A stretch of 64,000 nucleotides of DNA from Actinopolyspora lacussalsi subsp. righensis. GTDB taxonomy: Bacteria > Actinomycetota > Actinomycetes > Mycobacteriales > Pseudonocardiaceae. Every line of letters begins with the position of its first letter. Positions within the stretch are counted from its first letter, which is position 1. Where the stretch lies: positions 124,001 through 188,000 of the forward strand of contig NZ_FPAT01000007.1 in NCBI RefSeq assembly GCF_900116555.1. Reading direction: 5' to 3'. The position numbers and the translations under genes are program-made. The notes under the pieces were generated by a model. That model was not told the origin of the DNA. It did no database searches and was given only the letters and a program-made list of their open reading frames with translations. Positions 9,869 to 18,866 of this stretch are shown one piece after another.

Positions 9869-10777
9869 GTGAGCGGGCTCGAGGGGCCGTCGTCCGACGA
9901 GGAGGTTCCGGACTGGCTCGCCGGCCTCGGCCTGCCGGGGCTGGTGGATCTGCACACGCACTTCCTGCCCGAGCGCGTGCTGCGCAAGGTCTGGGACTAC
10001 TTCGACCTGGCCGGTACTCACTACGGGATCGAGTGGCCGATCCGGTACCGCTTCGACGAGCCGACCCGGCTCGACGTGCTGTCCGGCCTCGGGGTGCGCG
10101 TGTTCGCGCCGCTGGTGTATCCGCACAAACCGGGTATGGCCGAGTGGCTCAACCGCTGGGCGCTCGAGTTCGGCCGCACCACTGCCGGTGCCGTGCCCAC
10201 CGCCACGATGTATCCGGAACCCGGGGCCGCCGAGTACGTGGCCGCCGCCCTGGAAGGCGGGGCGCGCTGCTTCAAGGTGCACGTCCAGGTGGGCGGGTTC
10301 GACCCGCGCGACCCGCTGCTGCGGCGATCGTGGCAGTTGTTGGCCGAGTCCGGGGTGCCGGTGGTGGTGCACTGCGGTCACGGTCCGCTGCGCGGGGAGT
10401 TCACCGGGATGGACGTGTTCGCCGAGGTGCTCGAACGCCATCCGGGGCTGGTGGCGGTGCTGGCGCACGCCGGTATGCCCGAGTACGGGCGAGCGCTGGA
10501 GCTGGCGCGGGATCATCCCGGGGTTTACCTGGACACCACGATGGTCGGTGTCGTCTTCAGCGAGCGGTTCGCGCCGTTGCCCTCGGACTGGGCCGACCGG
10601 CTGGTGCCGGTGGCGGAGCGGGTGGTGCTCGGCTCCGACTTCCCGAACATTCCCTATCCCTACGCCGAGCAGCTGGCAGCCGTGGCCGGCTGGGCCGCCG
10701 CCGAGGAGCGGCTGGGAATACCGTTCCTGCGTGCGGTGTTGCACGACACGCCCGCACGGTTGCTCGGATGCGGTTGA
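9869..10777 (+). CDS. Amidohydrolase family protein (ACMSD-like TIM barrel)
   Basis: Predicted metal-dependent hydrolase or decarboxylase of the amidohydrolase-2 family, 302 residues from a GTG. The metal-ligand motif HTH occurs in VDLHTHF, followed by likely ligand segments VVHCGHG and LAHAGMPEYG and the final Asp in LGSDFPN. The length fits the family. The substrate cannot be read from sequence. It is inserted between smpB and ssrA. Confidence 0.88.
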   Translation: MSGLEGPSSDEEVPDWLAGLGLPGLVDLHTHFLPERVLRKVWDYFDLAGTHYGIEWPIRYRFDEPTRLDVLSGLGVRVFAPLVYPHKPGMAEWLNRWALEFGRTTAGAVPTATMYPEPGAAEYVAAALEGGARCFKVHVQVGGFDPRDPLLRRSWQLLAESGVPVVVHCGHGPLRGEFTGMDVFAEVLERHPGLVAVLAHAGMPEYGRALELARDHPGVYLDTTMVGVVFSERFAPLPSDWADRLVPVAERVVLGSDFPNIPYPYAEQLAAVAGWAAAEERLGIPFLRAVLHDTPARLLGCG

Positions 10778-10877
10778 CCGGATCGTGATTGCCGGTCCGT
10801 GAACCGGTGGTTCGCCCCGCGGAACTTTTCGCGAACCGATCCGCCGGACCGGGAGTGATCGGGCGGGAGTCGTACGT

Positions 10878-10883
10878 TATGAT
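10878..10883 (+). promoter_or_regulatory. Putative -10 box for ssrA
   Basis: TATGAT in TCGTACGTTATGATGTTGG is the best sigma-70-like -10 hexamer in the gap. It sits about 77 bases before the mature tmRNA 5' end, consistent with a processed precursor. No convincing -35 box is seen. Confidence 0.5.
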
Positions 10884-10959
10884 GTTGGATACGGCTCCGT
10901 CCGGGCGAGGCCCGGTGGGGGCGGACTGTTGCACAACAGGTTGCTTAGTAACAAAACAC

Positions 10960-11329
10960 GGGGGTGAACGGTTTCGACTCTGGCCGTTGAGCCAAGGGAA
11001 GCGTGCCGGTGCAGGCGGAAGACCACCGTAAAGCGTCGCCGTAAATTAACAAGCGCCGACAACAAGAGTCAGCGCGAGTTCGCACTCGCCGCCTGAGCGA
11101 GTAGCGACTCTGTCGGACCGGGTAAGTCTCCGACCCGGACCCCGGCATCGGTTAGGGGACTCACCGTTTAGTTCGGTCGCGGGACTGAACGGGACATCGC
11201 ACAGCGACTGGGCTTGTCACACCGGCTTGTTCGCGTGACCGGTGAAGTCGAGTAGAGACAGAGCGGACTGCGCACGGAGAAGCCTTGGTGAGGCGACAGA
11301 GGACCCGGGTTCGAATCCCGGCACCTCCA
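10960..11329 (+). ncRNA. ssrA: Transfer-messenger RNA (tmRNA)
   Basis: The 5' end GGGGGTG pairs with the 3' CACCTCC to make the tRNA-like acceptor stem, and the T arm GGACCCGGGTTCGAATCCCG is intact. The tag frame at 11055-11096 reads ADNKSQREFALAA then TGA, a typical actinobacterial degradation tag ending ALAA. Length is 370 nt. CCA is not encoded. Confidence 0.97.
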
Positions 11330-11366
11330 CTGCGGTCCCGGTGACCGCGCGAATCTCGAAGTGATA

Positions 11367-11400
11367 CCCCGCTCGGCGAGTCCCGCCGGGCGGGGTTTTC
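11367..11400 (+). terminator. Terminator after tmRNA
   Basis: Stem CCCCGC...GCGGGG with an inner GC-rich part, followed by TTTTC. A second run, GGGGTTTTT, follows at about 11410. Confidence 0.8.
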
Positions 11401-11454
11401 GTCGTCGCGGGGTTTTTCGTTGTCGGAGCCCCGCTCCGCTTCGGCCCCGGGCGC

Positions 11455-11479
11455 GGCGATTTCGCGAGAAATTGACGCC
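11455..11479 (-). repeat. Dispersed 25-bp hairpin repeat, copy 1
   Basis: Reverse-orientation copy of an intergenic element whose consensus I derive as GGCGTCGATTTC, TCGC, GAAATCGCC: an imperfect palindrome with a four-base centre. This copy has one change in the stem (G to A). Other copies are at 15511, 15553, 41149 and 41200. Confidence 0.7.
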
Positions 11480-11589
11480 GAGCCGCTCCGCTGTTGCCAC
11501 ATTTCCGCTGCTGCGCCGTCGTCGCGTGCGGGGTTGTGCGGCTACGATTCCGCCGTGCTCACCGCGACGGCGAGTATCGGAGGCAGGCG

Positions 11590-12624
11590 ATGAGCGGAAA
11601 CCATTCCCACGACCACGGTCATGGCCAGGTCGGGCGGAGCGGTTCCCCGCCCGGACCACGCGCCACGCGTTCGGCTCTCGCGCGGGGACTGCTCCACCGG
11701 CTCGGGCACTTCCTCCTGCCTCACGAGCACGATCCCGCCGAACGGGTGGACACCGAGCTGGAGGGCAGTCGCGCGGGAATGCGCGCCCTGTGGCTCTCGC
11801 TGCTGGTGCTCACCGCCACCGCCGCGCTGCAAGCCGGGGTGCTGTGGTTCTCCGGCTCGGTGGCGCTGTTGTCCGACACGCTGCACAACATCGCCGACGC
11901 GCTCACCGCCGTCCCGCTCGCGGCGGCGTTCCTGCTGGCGCGCAGACCCGCCAACCGTCGCTTCCCCTACGGTTACGGCCGAGCCGAGGACGTTGCCGGG
12001 GTGATCGTGGTGCTGGTGATCGCGGGTTCGGCGGTGGCCGCACTGGTCGAGTCCGCGCACCGGTTGTTCGGCCCCGCCGGCATCGGTGATCCGCTGCTGG
12101 TAGCGCTGGCCGGTGGCGTGGGGTTCTGCGGCAACGAGCTCGCCGCTCGGATACGCGTCCGCACCGGCCACCGGATCGGTTCGGCCGCGCTCGTGGCGGA
12201 CGGGTTGCACGCCAGGACGGACTCGTTCACCTCGCTCGGCGTGGTGCTCGCCGCCGGTGGGGCGGCGCTGGGGTGGCCGTTGCTGGATCCACTGGTAGGT
12301 CTGCTGATCGGGCTGGCCATCGCGATGGTCACCTGGTCGGCTGCCAAGCGGATTCTGGCGCGGTTGATGGACTCGGTGGCGCCGGAACTGACCGACACCG
12401 CCTACCGGGCGCTGGGCACCCATCCGGATGTGCGTGCGGTGGAGGCGGTGCGGCTGCGCTGGATCGGGCACGCCCTGCACGCCGAGGTACAACTCGGTGT
12501 CGCCGCGGAACTCACGCTGTACCGGGCGCACGAGATCGCGCACGAGGCCGAGCGTGACCTGCACCGGGAGCTGCCCCGGCTTTCCGGTGCCACGGTGCAC
12601 GCTCATCCGGCCGAACTCGGCTGA
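11590..12624 (+). CDS. Cation diffusion facilitator family transporter
   Basis: Divalent-metal/proton antiporter of the CDF (CzcD/ZnT-like) family, 344 residues. The start is the ATG at 11590 after GGAGGCAG, giving MSGNHSHDHGHGQ. The N-terminus is His-rich, as in zinc-type CDFs. Membrane helices 2 and 5 carry the metal-site pairs SDTLHNIADAL and ADGLHARTDSF (H-x3-D each). About six membrane segments precede a cytoplasmic C-terminal domain from about residue 260. The likely substrate is zinc or a related metal. Confidence 0.94.
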   Translation: MSGNHSHDHGHGQVGRSGSPPGPRATRSALARGLLHRLGHFLLPHEHDPAERVDTELEGSRAGMRALWLSLLVLTATAALQAGVLWFSGSVALLSDTLHNIADALTAVPLAAAFLLARRPANRRFPYGYGRAEDVAGVIVVLVIAGSAVAALVESAHRLFGPAGIGDPLLVALAGGVGFCGNELAARIRVRTGHRIGSAALVADGLHARTDSFTSLGVVLAAGGAALGWPLLDPLVGLLIGLAIAMVTWSAAKRILARLMDSVAPELTDTAYRALGTHPDVRAVEAVRLRWIGHALHAEVQLGVAAELTLYRAHEIAHEAERDLHRELPRLSGATVHAHPAELG

Positions 12625-12874
12625 GTCACTACCGGGTGACAACGATCACTGTTGACGTGGTTTCCCCGCGTTCACGCGAGTGACCCCCAGTCCCCAGTGC
12701 GCTTCGTTCCGGTGCTACTCCCTGGTCACGGAGCTGCCCGCGGAGAGCTCCCTCTTTGTTGTCTCGTATCGCTGTCGAGTGTGAACGCAGCGTCAGCACG
12801 TAAAATCAGGCAAATGGTGTGCCGGGAAGACTGGTCGGCGGGAAGTTGATGGACGACCCGAACAGGACGTGTTG

Positions 12875-14233
12875 ATGGCGACCGATCCCCAGCGTGACGA
12901 AGCACGTGCGGACTCCCAGGGCGGGAATTCCCAGGACGGGAGTTCCCCGCAGGAGCATTCCCGACCCCAGGACTCGCGGCCCGAGGAGCCGCAGCGCAAT
13001 CCGGTGCGACGCTTGTTCGCCCCCACCCCCGATGCCGAGAAGCGCACCCTCGCCGACATCCTCCGCACGGAGACCGTCGGCGGTGTGCTGGTGCTCGTGG
13101 CCGCGGTGCTCGCGCTGCTCTGGGCCAACTCGCCGTGGGGCGAGACGTACAAGACTGCCGCCGAGTTCGTCCCCTGGCCGGGTGGGGAGTTCCTCGGGCT
13201 GGACCTGAACCTCAAGCACTGGGCCTCGGACGGGCTGCTGGCGATCTTCTTCTTCGTGGTCGGCCTGGAGCTCAAGCGCGAGTTCGTGGTGGGTGAACTG
13301 CGCAATCCCCGAAGAGCCGTGCTGCCCGTGGTGGCGGCCGTGGCGGGAATGATCGTCCCCGCCCTGTTCTTCTTCGCCATCGCCTCCACAGCGGGCGGTG
13401 ACGCGTTGCGTGGCTGGGCGATCCCCACGGCCACCGACATCGCTTTCGCGCTGGCCGTGCTCGCGATCGTCGGCAAGTACCTGCCCAGCGCGTTGCGCGC
13501 CTTCCTGCTGACGCTCGCGGTGGTCGACGACCTGCTGGCGATCACGGTCATCGCCGTGTTCTACACCGACGACTTCCATCCGCTGCCGCTGCTGGGGGCC
13601 GTGCTGCCGATAGTGGCTTTCGCGTTGCTGGTGCGGCTGCGCGGTCCGTGGTGGCCGGTACTGCTGGTGCTCGGTGTGCTGGCCTGGGGACTGGTGCACG
13701 AGTCCGGAGTGCACGCCACCATCGCCGGTGTGCTGCTGGGCTTCATGGTTCCGGTGCTGGGCCGGGGTGGCAGCGAACCCGGACCCGCCGAGCACCTGGA
13801 ACACCGCTGGCGCCCGATCTCGGCAGGGGTGGCGGTACCGCTGTTCGCGCTGTTCGCGGCCGGGGTTTCGCTCGGCGGTGGTGGCATCGCCACCGCCTTC
13901 GCGGATCCGGTGGTTCCCGCGGTGATGGCGGGGTTGGTGCTCGGCAAGCTTGTCGGCATCTTCGGTGCGACGTTCCTGATGGCCAAGTTCACCGGGGCCC
14001 AGCTCGACGCCAACCTGTCCTGGTGGGACCTGATCGGTCTCTCGCTGCTCGCGGGAATCGGTTTCACCGTCTCGCTGCTGATCGGTGAACTCGCCTTCGG
14101 CGCCGGTGAACGTGGTGAGAACGTCAAGGTCGCCGTGCTGCTGGGTTCGGTGCTGGCCGCGCTGCTGGCCTCTGTGGTGCTCGGTATCCGCAACCGTGCC
14201 CACCGCGGGGCACAGCCGAACGGCGCCGGGTAG
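12875..14233 (+). CDS. nhaA: Na+/H+ antiporter NhaA
   Basis: Sodium/proton antiporter of 452 residues. AGGA at 12864-12867 favours the ATG at 12875 over the adjacent GTG and TTG. An unusual hydrophilic N-terminal extension of about 55 residues (Gln/Ser/Glu-rich) precedes the membrane core. The catalytic aspartates are seen in [10 protein letters not shown], and the unwound-helix motif in [12 protein letters not shown]. Length exceeds E. coli NhaA mainly through the extension. Monocistronic. Confidence 0.96.
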   Translation: MATDPQRDEARADSQGGNSQDGSSPQEHSRPQDSRPEEPQRNPVRRLFAPTPDAEKRTLADILRTETVGGVLVLVAAVLALLWANSPWGETYKTAAEFVPWPGGEFLGLDLNLKHWASDGLLAIFFFVVGLELKREFVVGELRNPRRAVLPVVAAVAGMIVPALFFFAIASTAGGDALRGWAIPTATDIAFALAVLAIVGKYLPSALRAFLLTLAVVDDLLAITVIAVFYTDDFHPLPLLGAVLPIVAFALLVRLRGPWWPVLLVLGVLAWGLVHESGVHATIAGVLLGFMVPVLGRGGSEPGPAEHLEHRWRPISAGVAVPLFALFAAGVSLGGGGIATAFADPVVPAVMAGLVLGKLVGIFGATFLMAKFTGAQLDANLSWWDLIGLSLLAGIGFTVSLLIGELAFGAGERGENVKVAVLLGSVLAALLASVVLGIRNRAHRGAQPNGAG

Positions 14234-14353
14234 CTCGCGAGCCGGTGACCACCACACCGGCTGAGACCGCCGCCCGGGCGATCCGGTACGTCCCGTCGTC
14301 CGCCGTTCGGTGGTGGATACCGGTGTGGCCCACGGGGGCGGGGAGGCGCGAGG

Positions 14354-15439
14354 TCAGCCGCTCCGCCCCGTGACGGTGGAGCGCTGTTCCGGTGAGCCGT
14401 CGAGTTCGGCGGTCAGTTCCGCGACAGCGGTCCGGGCGGTGCGGCCCACGCCGATCAGGGTGGCCGAGGCGGCACCGGTCCACTCGCCGTAGCCCAGCAG
14501 ATGCAACCTCGGCTCTTCGACACTGCGGGTTCCCTCGGTGGGAATGCGACCCTGCCGTCCGCGCAGCCCCAGTGGACGCAGTTGCCGAAGGGCGGGCCGG
14601 AACCCGGTGCACCACACGACGCTGTCGAACTCCCGCTCGGTTCCGCCCGCCCATGCCGCGCCACGTCGGGTGAGCCCGTCGAACATCGGAAGTGCGTGCA
14701 GCACGCCGCGTTCGCGGGCCTCCCGCACGCTGTCGACCATCACGATGTCGCCGAGTTCGGAGACACCGTTCGCCGCGCCCGACAGCCTCCGGGTGGCCAC
14801 GTCGAACAGCACCCGGCCGTCCACCTCGTCGGGCATGAACCGGGGAGCTCGGCGCGTCACCCAGGTGGTGTCGGCGACCGTGGACAGCTCCGCCAGGATC
14901 TGGGCCGCCGAGTTGCCACCGCCCACCACCAGCACGCGCTGTCTCCGGAACGGCTCCGGGCCGGGGTAGGAGGAGGTGTGCCACTGCGTGCCGGTGAAAC
15001 CGGCCATGCCCGGATACGCGGGCACGTAAGGCGCGCGCCAGGTTCCGGTGGCACTCACCAAGCCCTTGGCCGACCACGGGCCCGCGTCCGTGTCCACGAG
15101 GAATTCGCCGTTGGTTCGCCGCACCCCGTCGACCCGTACCGGTCGTCGCACGGGCAGTTCGTAGCGGCGTTCGTATTCCCGCAGGTATTCGACCGCGTGG
15201 TCCACCGTGGGAAATTCCGCGCCGGGCTGTGGCGGCATCGGCCAGCCGGGCAGTGAGTTGTGCGGCGCGGGGGAGAACAGCCGCAGCGAGGGCCACATGT
15301 GCTGCCACGCCCCGCCGCCCTGCTGTCGCTCGTCGAGGATCACGAAGTCCGCGCCCGCTCTGCGCAGGAAGTATCCCGCCGCGAGCCCAGCCTGGCCACC
15401 GCCGATGACGATCACCTCGTGGCGCGGTGTTTCCGACAT
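14354..15439 (-). CDS. Flavin-containing monooxygenase-like oxidoreductase
   Basis: FAD/NADPH-dependent monooxygenase-like protein of 361 residues. The FAD-binding motif GGGQAGLAAG is at residues about 13-22, an NADPH-binding motif GGGNSAAQ near 175, and a characteristic ATGTW near 133. It resembles the ArsO/CzcO group often found with metal or arsenic genes, but none lie adjacent; the nearest transporters are nhaA (convergent) and CDF. The substrate is undetermined. Confidence 0.88.
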   Translation of the reverse strand: MSETPRHEVIVIGGGQAGLAAGYFLRRAGADFVILDERQQGGGAWQHMWPSLRLFSPAPHNSLPGWPMPPQPGAEFPTVDHAVEYLREYERRYELPVRRPVRVDGVRRTNGEFLVDTDAGPWSAKGLVSATGTWRAPYVPAYPGMAGFTGTQWHTSSYPGPEPFRRQRVLVVGGGNSAAQILAELSTVADTTWVTRRAPRFMPDEVDGRVLFDVATRRLSGAANGVSELGDIVMVDSVREARERGVLHALPMFDGLTRRGAAWAGGTEREFDSVVWCTGFRPALRQLRPLGLRGRQGRIPTEGTRSVEEPRLHLLGYGEWTGAASATLIGVGRTARTAVAELTAELDGSPEQRSTVTGRSG

Positions 15440-15510
15440 CCTGCTCTCGCGCTCCTAGGGGACGTGGGGTTGCGCGATTTCCGAAACGCTTTCATGCTCC
15501 TGCGTTATTC

Positions 15511-15535
15511 CGCGATTTCGCGAGAAATCGACGCC
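15511..15535 (-). repeat. Dispersed 25-bp hairpin repeat, copy 2
   Basis: Reverse-orientation copy with stem CGATTTC/GAAATCG around GCGA. It forms an inverted pair with copy 3, with 17 bases between the two elements. The intergenic region 15440-15720 holds these copies and no gene. Confidence 0.75.
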
Positions 15536-15552
15536 TGGGTGTGGCGCAGCGC

Positions 15553-15577
15553 GGTGTCGATTTCTCGCGAAATCGCC
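15553..15577 (+). repeat. Dispersed 25-bp hairpin repeat, copy 3
   Basis: Forward copy, one change from consensus (GGTG for GGCG). Together with copy 2 it can form either two small hairpins or one long cruciform, the arrangement typical of paired REP/BIME-like elements. Confidence 0.75.
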
Positions 15578-15720
15578 GGGCGTCGGGGTTGTACTGCGGC
15601 GGGATAGGGGCGCCCGGCCGGGTCGGGAGCGGGGAGGGAACCCGGCCGGGCGGGGACGGCCCGGCCGCCCCGGTCGTCGGGGGTTTCGCGGCGGTCGGGC
15701 CGTGGTCGGAGCGTGTCGGG

Positions 15721-16113
15721 CTACAGGGCGCGGAGTCCGTCGAGCACGCGGCGCATGAGCAGCAGCTCCGGGTGCTGGTCCGGTGAGTCGTGGTCCCGAT
15801 CCGGCACGGTAGATTCGGTAGCCGGGCTCCCCGGTAGGTAACGGCTACCGGGGCGTCCCTTCCTCGGGGGATCGTCGAGGGGCCAAAGCGTGCCCGACCA
15901 GCTCATCCGCCGTGTTTCACGGCCCGCGAGTCCGGGGCGGTACGTCGGGAACGCCCCCGTCGTCCGGTGGAGCAGTTTTCCCACGGTCAGTGCGTCCACC
16001 CCGGCCAGTGCGTGGCGGGGTCGGTACCGGCTCGGATGTGTGCGGATCGCCAGGGTGATCGCCACGACGGGCAGCAGGAAAGCCCCGGTCAACGCGAGCA
16101 GTGGTTCAGTCAT
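15721..16113 (-). CDS. Hypothetical protein, third gene of zinc-finger operon
   Basis: Protein of 130 residues with one N-terminal membrane segment (LLALTGAFLLPVVAITLAI) and a Pro/Arg-rich remainder. No family recognised. It starts 8 nt inside the preceding gene (ATG at 16113, stop of the upstream frame at 16106), so translation is probably coupled. Its place in the operon is the main support for calling it. Confidence 0.55.
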   Translation of the reverse strand: MTEPLLALTGAFLLPVVAITLAIRTHPSRYRPRHALAGVDALTVGKLLHRTTGAFPTYRPGLAGRETRRMSWSGTLWPLDDPPRKGRPGSRYLPGSPATESTVPDRDHDSPDQHPELLLMRRVLDGLRAL

Positions 16114-16450
16114 CCTCGTTCCCGTGGTCCCTGTCGTTCCCGTGATCCCTGTCGTTCCCGTGATCCCTGTCGTTTCCGGGTTCCCCGTCGCTTTTGTTGT
16201 CCCCGTCGTTCCCGCTGTTCGGATCGGGACCGTCCGCTTCGGCGGGGTGCTCGGTTCCGGCGGTGAGCTCGCCGCGCGGCAGGGTCGCGGCGTGCTCGTG
16301 AAGCGCCGCGGCCAGCTGCTCCAGCGCGTCGGCGGTGTCGTTGCACTGGGTGGGGCTGTAGCGGTTTCCGCCGATCTCGTAGGCGGCTCGCTCCAGCAGC
16401 CAGTGGCCCTGGGTCAGCAGTCCGGCCAGGTGGGTGTGGGGGTTGCTCAT
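16106..16450 (-). CDS. Hypothetical protein with acidic repeat tail
   Basis: Protein of 114 residues, starting MSNPHTHLAGLLTQGHWLLERAAYEIGG. The first 75 residues look helical and resemble small actinobacterial proteins encoded with XRE/DUF397 regulators. The C-terminus is a low-complexity tail with repeats of NDRDHG and many Asp/Asn. It overlaps the upstream zinc-finger gene by 4 nt (ATGA) and the downstream gene by 8 nt. Confidence 0.65.
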   Translation of the reverse strand: MSNPHTHLAGLLTQGHWLLERAAYEIGGNRYSPTQCNDTADALEQLAAALHEHAATLPRGELTAGTEHPAEADGPDPNSGNDGDNKSDGEPGNDRDHGNDRDHGNDRDHGNEDD

Positions 16451-16701
16451 GAGTTCGTTCCGATCCGTCGCTCGATCTCGGCCAGCGGTTCGAGTCCCAC
16501 GATCTCGCGGGTTCGCTCGTCGCAGGTGCGGCAGGTCTTCCACAGCCAGGCGAGATCGCCGGTGGCGCTGGTGACCCGCTGCCCGCAAAGCGTCGTCACC
16601 GTGATGTCGGGCGGGAACTCGTTGCCCGAAAAGGACGGAACCTGGTCCTGGCTGGCGTGCCTGGCCCGATCTCCGGGCACCCAGGTGAACGGGTGTGACA
16701 T
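16447..16701 (-). CDS. Small zinc-finger protein, first gene of operon
   Basis: Protein of 84 residues, start at the ATG at 16701 (MSHPFTWVPGDRARHA). Cys residues in TLCGQRV and CRTCDERTR, with flanking basic residues, suggest a zinc site of the type seen in small proteins encoded beside DUF5753/DUF397 pairs in actinomycetes. It is divergent from the XRE gene across a region with clear palindromes, which suggests repression by that regulator. Confidence 0.72.
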   Translation of the reverse strand: MSHPFTWVPGDRARHASQDQVPSFSGNEFPPDITVTTLCGQRVTSATGDLAWLWKTCRTCDERTREIVGLEPLAEIERRIGTNS

Positions 16702-16725
16702 GATCACTCCTGCTGGAACTCTTCT

Positions 16726-16768
16726 CACCAGTGGTGTTAGTGGTGCAATCTGGTGTGCACCAGATTGC
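16726..16768. promoter_or_regulatory. Palindromic operator region between zinc-finger operon and XRE gene
   Basis: Two inverted repeats share the core CACCA/TGGTG. At 16745-16768, GCAATCTGGTG-TG-CACCAGATTGC is a perfect 11-bp inverted repeat. At 16726-16736, CACCA-G-TGGTG is a shorter version. Their position between divergent genes, one encoding a DNA-binding protein, makes them likely operators. Confidence 0.7.
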
Positions 16769-16842
16769 TAGTGATGCCCCACAGCTCGCAATCCCACGAT
16801 CGGTTGACTTTGTCCGTTCGCGTGTCCAACTAGGATCGGTGT

Positions 16843-17697
16843 ATGGCTCGCACCAACGGAGGTACGCCAAGAGCGCGTGCTCTCGGCGCTGAACTGCGAA
16901 GAGCACGCGAAGAGTGCGGTATAGGTGTTCGCGAACTGGCGCGCCGTCTCGATACCGATCACTCGAAGATTTCGCGTCACGAGAGCGGACATTCGACTCC
17001 TCCGGCGCCGGAGTACGTGGCGAGCATCCTCACGGCACTGGGGGTTTCCGAGAACGAGCGCGAAAGACTCGTCGAGATGGCACGTGGCGCGGGTGAACCC
17101 AACTGGGTCTCACCTGGTGTGCCTGGTGTGCAACATGAGTTGACCACCCTGATCGAGTTCGAGCGGGACGCCACTCAGGTGACCGAAGTATCGACGATGG
17201 TGCTGCCGGGGTTGCTGCAGATCGCCGACTACGCGCGAGCGGTAATGACGGGAGCTTCGAGCAGCGATGTCGAAGCACGTGTCACGCTTCGGCTCGGAAG
17301 GCGAGAGATCCTGACGAACAAGCAGGGTCCGCACTTCACCGCTCTCATCATGGAAACCGCGTTGCGCAATCCGATCGGTGGTCGTGCCGTTCTCGCCGAG
17401 CAACTTCGGCACATCGTCGACGTGGCGAGTTGGGAAAGAGTGACTGTGCAGGTCATCCCAGCCGGAATCGAGAGGTGGCACCCCGCGCACGCTGGAGCCT
17501 TCATCCTGTTCGAATTTCCGAAGTCGAAACCGATCGTCCACATAGAGCAGTACAGCTCCTCCACCTTCCTGCACGAGCCCGAGGATGGTCGGGCATATCA
17601 GGAAGCGGCGGGTACGCTCCGGCAGTTGGTGATGAGCCCTGAGGATTCCACTGAGCTCATCGCTCGTATCGCCAACGAAACGGAGAACTCGCAGTGA
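16843..17697 (+). CDS. XRE-type regulator with DUF5753 domain
   Basis: DNA-binding protein of 284 residues. Residues about 10-70 form the helix-turn-helix (LRRAREECGIGVRELARRL, then DHSKISRHESG). The remainder is the DUF5753 domain, usually found C-terminal to such HTH segments in actinomycetes. It overlaps the DUF397 gene by 4 nt. Such pairs behave like toxin-antitoxin-like developmental or antibiotic regulators in Streptomyces. Codon use is less GC-extreme than the core genes, hinting at accessory origin. Confidence 0.92.
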   Translation: MARTNGGTPRARALGAELRRAREECGIGVRELARRLDTDHSKISRHESGHSTPPAPEYVASILTALGVSENERERLVEMARGAGEPNWVSPGVPGVQHELTTLIEFERDATQVTEVSTMVLPGLLQIADYARAVMTGASSSDVEARVTLRLGRREILTNKQGPHFTALIMETALRNPIGGRAVLAEQLRHIVDVASWERVTVQVIPAGIERWHPAHAGAFILFEFPKSKPIVHIEQYSSSTFLHEPEDGRAYQEAAGTLRQLVMSPEDSTELIARIANETENSQ

Positions 17698-17888
17698 CGG
17701 CACACCACCCCGAAGGATGGCGTAAGTCCAGCCGTTCGCAACATCAAACGGCGTGCGTCGAGGTCGGTCGGATCGCCGACGGCGCGGCGGTGCGGGACAG
17801 CAAGGACCGTGCGGCCGGGTTCGTCACGGCCAGTGGTTCGCAGTGGCGGGCGTTCGTGACGGCGGTCAAGACGGATCGGTTCGGCTGA
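17694..17888 (+). CDS. DUF397 domain protein
   Basis: Small protein of 64 residues, translationally coupled to the XRE gene. The DUF397 signature is visible as GWRKSSRSQHQTACVEV and VRDSKDR, with the closing W-x-x-F (QWRAFVTAVK). Partner of the upstream regulator, by analogy with the well-known actinobacterial pair. Confidence 0.92.
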   Translation: MTAHHPEGWRKSSRSQHQTACVEVGRIADGAAVRDSKDRAAGFVTASGSQWRAFVTAVKTDRFG

Positions 17889-17900
17889 GCAGCGGAAACC

Positions 17901-17930
17901 GGCATCCCGGTGATCAAGCCGGGATGCCGC
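17901..17930. terminator. Bidirectional stem-loop between convergent genes
   Basis: CGGCATCCCGG / CCGGGATGCCG with an 8-base loop, placed between the stops of the DUF397 gene and the lipoprotein gene. Confidence 0.75.
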
Positions 17931-17962
17931 GCGTCTCATCCCCGCGGCACCGGTCACTTCCC

Positions 17963-18862
17963 TCAGTCGTCGGCCATGACGGCTCGGGCGTTGTCCAGCG
18001 CGGCACTCCGCAGTTTCCGCAGTTCCCGCAGCCGCGCACGATGACCTCGCAGCACCTCCGCCTCCTCGGCACGCTGCACTTCGCGCACCGTTTCCGCCAG
18101 CCCGACCCGGCGCTGACAGCGGGCGTCCTGTTCGGCCAGTGAGAGCTCCAACCCGGCGATATTCTTGTTGGGGCCCCGCTCGTCCAGTTTCTCACGTATG
18201 GTGCGCAACGGTCCCTGCAGAGTTTCGTACTCGTGTCCCGCGGAACTCATGCACTCGGACCAGTGCCGCTGGTCCTCGGAGAATTCCTTGGAGCCGGTGA
18301 CGCCGCGAATCACCTCGTTCGACAGATCCTGCATGGTGTAGAACGCGCGGTCCCACGATTCCCCGTACACTTCGGTGCGGGCCTCGTGCAGACACCCGTC
18401 CGTCGCGAACGTCAATTCGGTTCCGGTATCGGTGGTTATCGTTTTCCTGTTCTCTTTTTCCCCATTGAGCGCTATGTTCCGTTCGGGGGAATCGTTCCGA
18501 TCTTTCCTGTTTTCGTTCTTCTCGTCGGTGGAGGAGTTCCGGACGGCCCGCATGGTCATGCCATAGCCGTTGTCCGCGGCCCGCTCGGGTGAGAGCAGAC
18601 CGTACGGATTGTCCGCACCGGACTCGTTCTCGTTCTGCTCGGAGGGTTCGTAGTCGAATCCGCGCCCGTTCATGCACCCGGCCACGAGCCGTTCCTCCGC
18701 GTCGTGCAGCACTCGTCGCTCCGCCTCGCCGAACCGCGTCACGCCGTCGAACGGATATCCCACCCGCACGGCGGACCGATGGCCGGATGCTCCGGAGCAT
18801 CCGGCCAAGACCAGTGCACACAGCAGCGTCACGGCAACGCCCGCCCTGGTCCGAAAACGCAT
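17963..18862 (-). CDS. Putative lipoprotein of unknown function
   Basis: Secreted protein of 299 residues. It has a type II signal peptide with lipobox LAGC (Cys at about 22). The mature part is charged, rich in Glu/Asn/Arg with a low-complexity segment near residues 110-150, and has scattered Cys (VAGCMNGRGFDYEP, TDGCLHEAR, SECMSSAGH) that may form disulphides. The C-terminus is predicted coiled coil. No family recognised. A peptidase-inhibitor-like gene lies four bases upstream and may be co-transcribed. Confidence 0.78.
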   Translation of the reverse strand: MRFRTRAGVAVTLLCALVLAGCSGASGHRSAVRVGYPFDGVTRFGEAERRVLHDAEERLVAGCMNGRGFDYEPSEQNENESGADNPYGLLSPERAADNGYGMTMRAVRNSSTDEKNENRKDRNDSPERNIALNGEKENRKTITTDTGTELTFATDGCLHEARTEVYGESWDRAFYTMQDLSNEVIRGVTGSKEFSEDQRHWSECMSSAGHEYETLQGPLRTIREKLDERGPNKNIAGLELSLAEQDARCQRRVGLAETVREVQRAEEAEVLRGHRARLRELRKLRSAALDNARAVMADD

Positions 18863-18866
18863 CGGA

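Noticed and set aside
16106-16200. Tandem repeat of about 18 bp at the end of the minus-strand operon gene
   Set aside because: It encodes the NDRDHG tail of the protein in frame, so is better described as a protein repeat than a DNA element.
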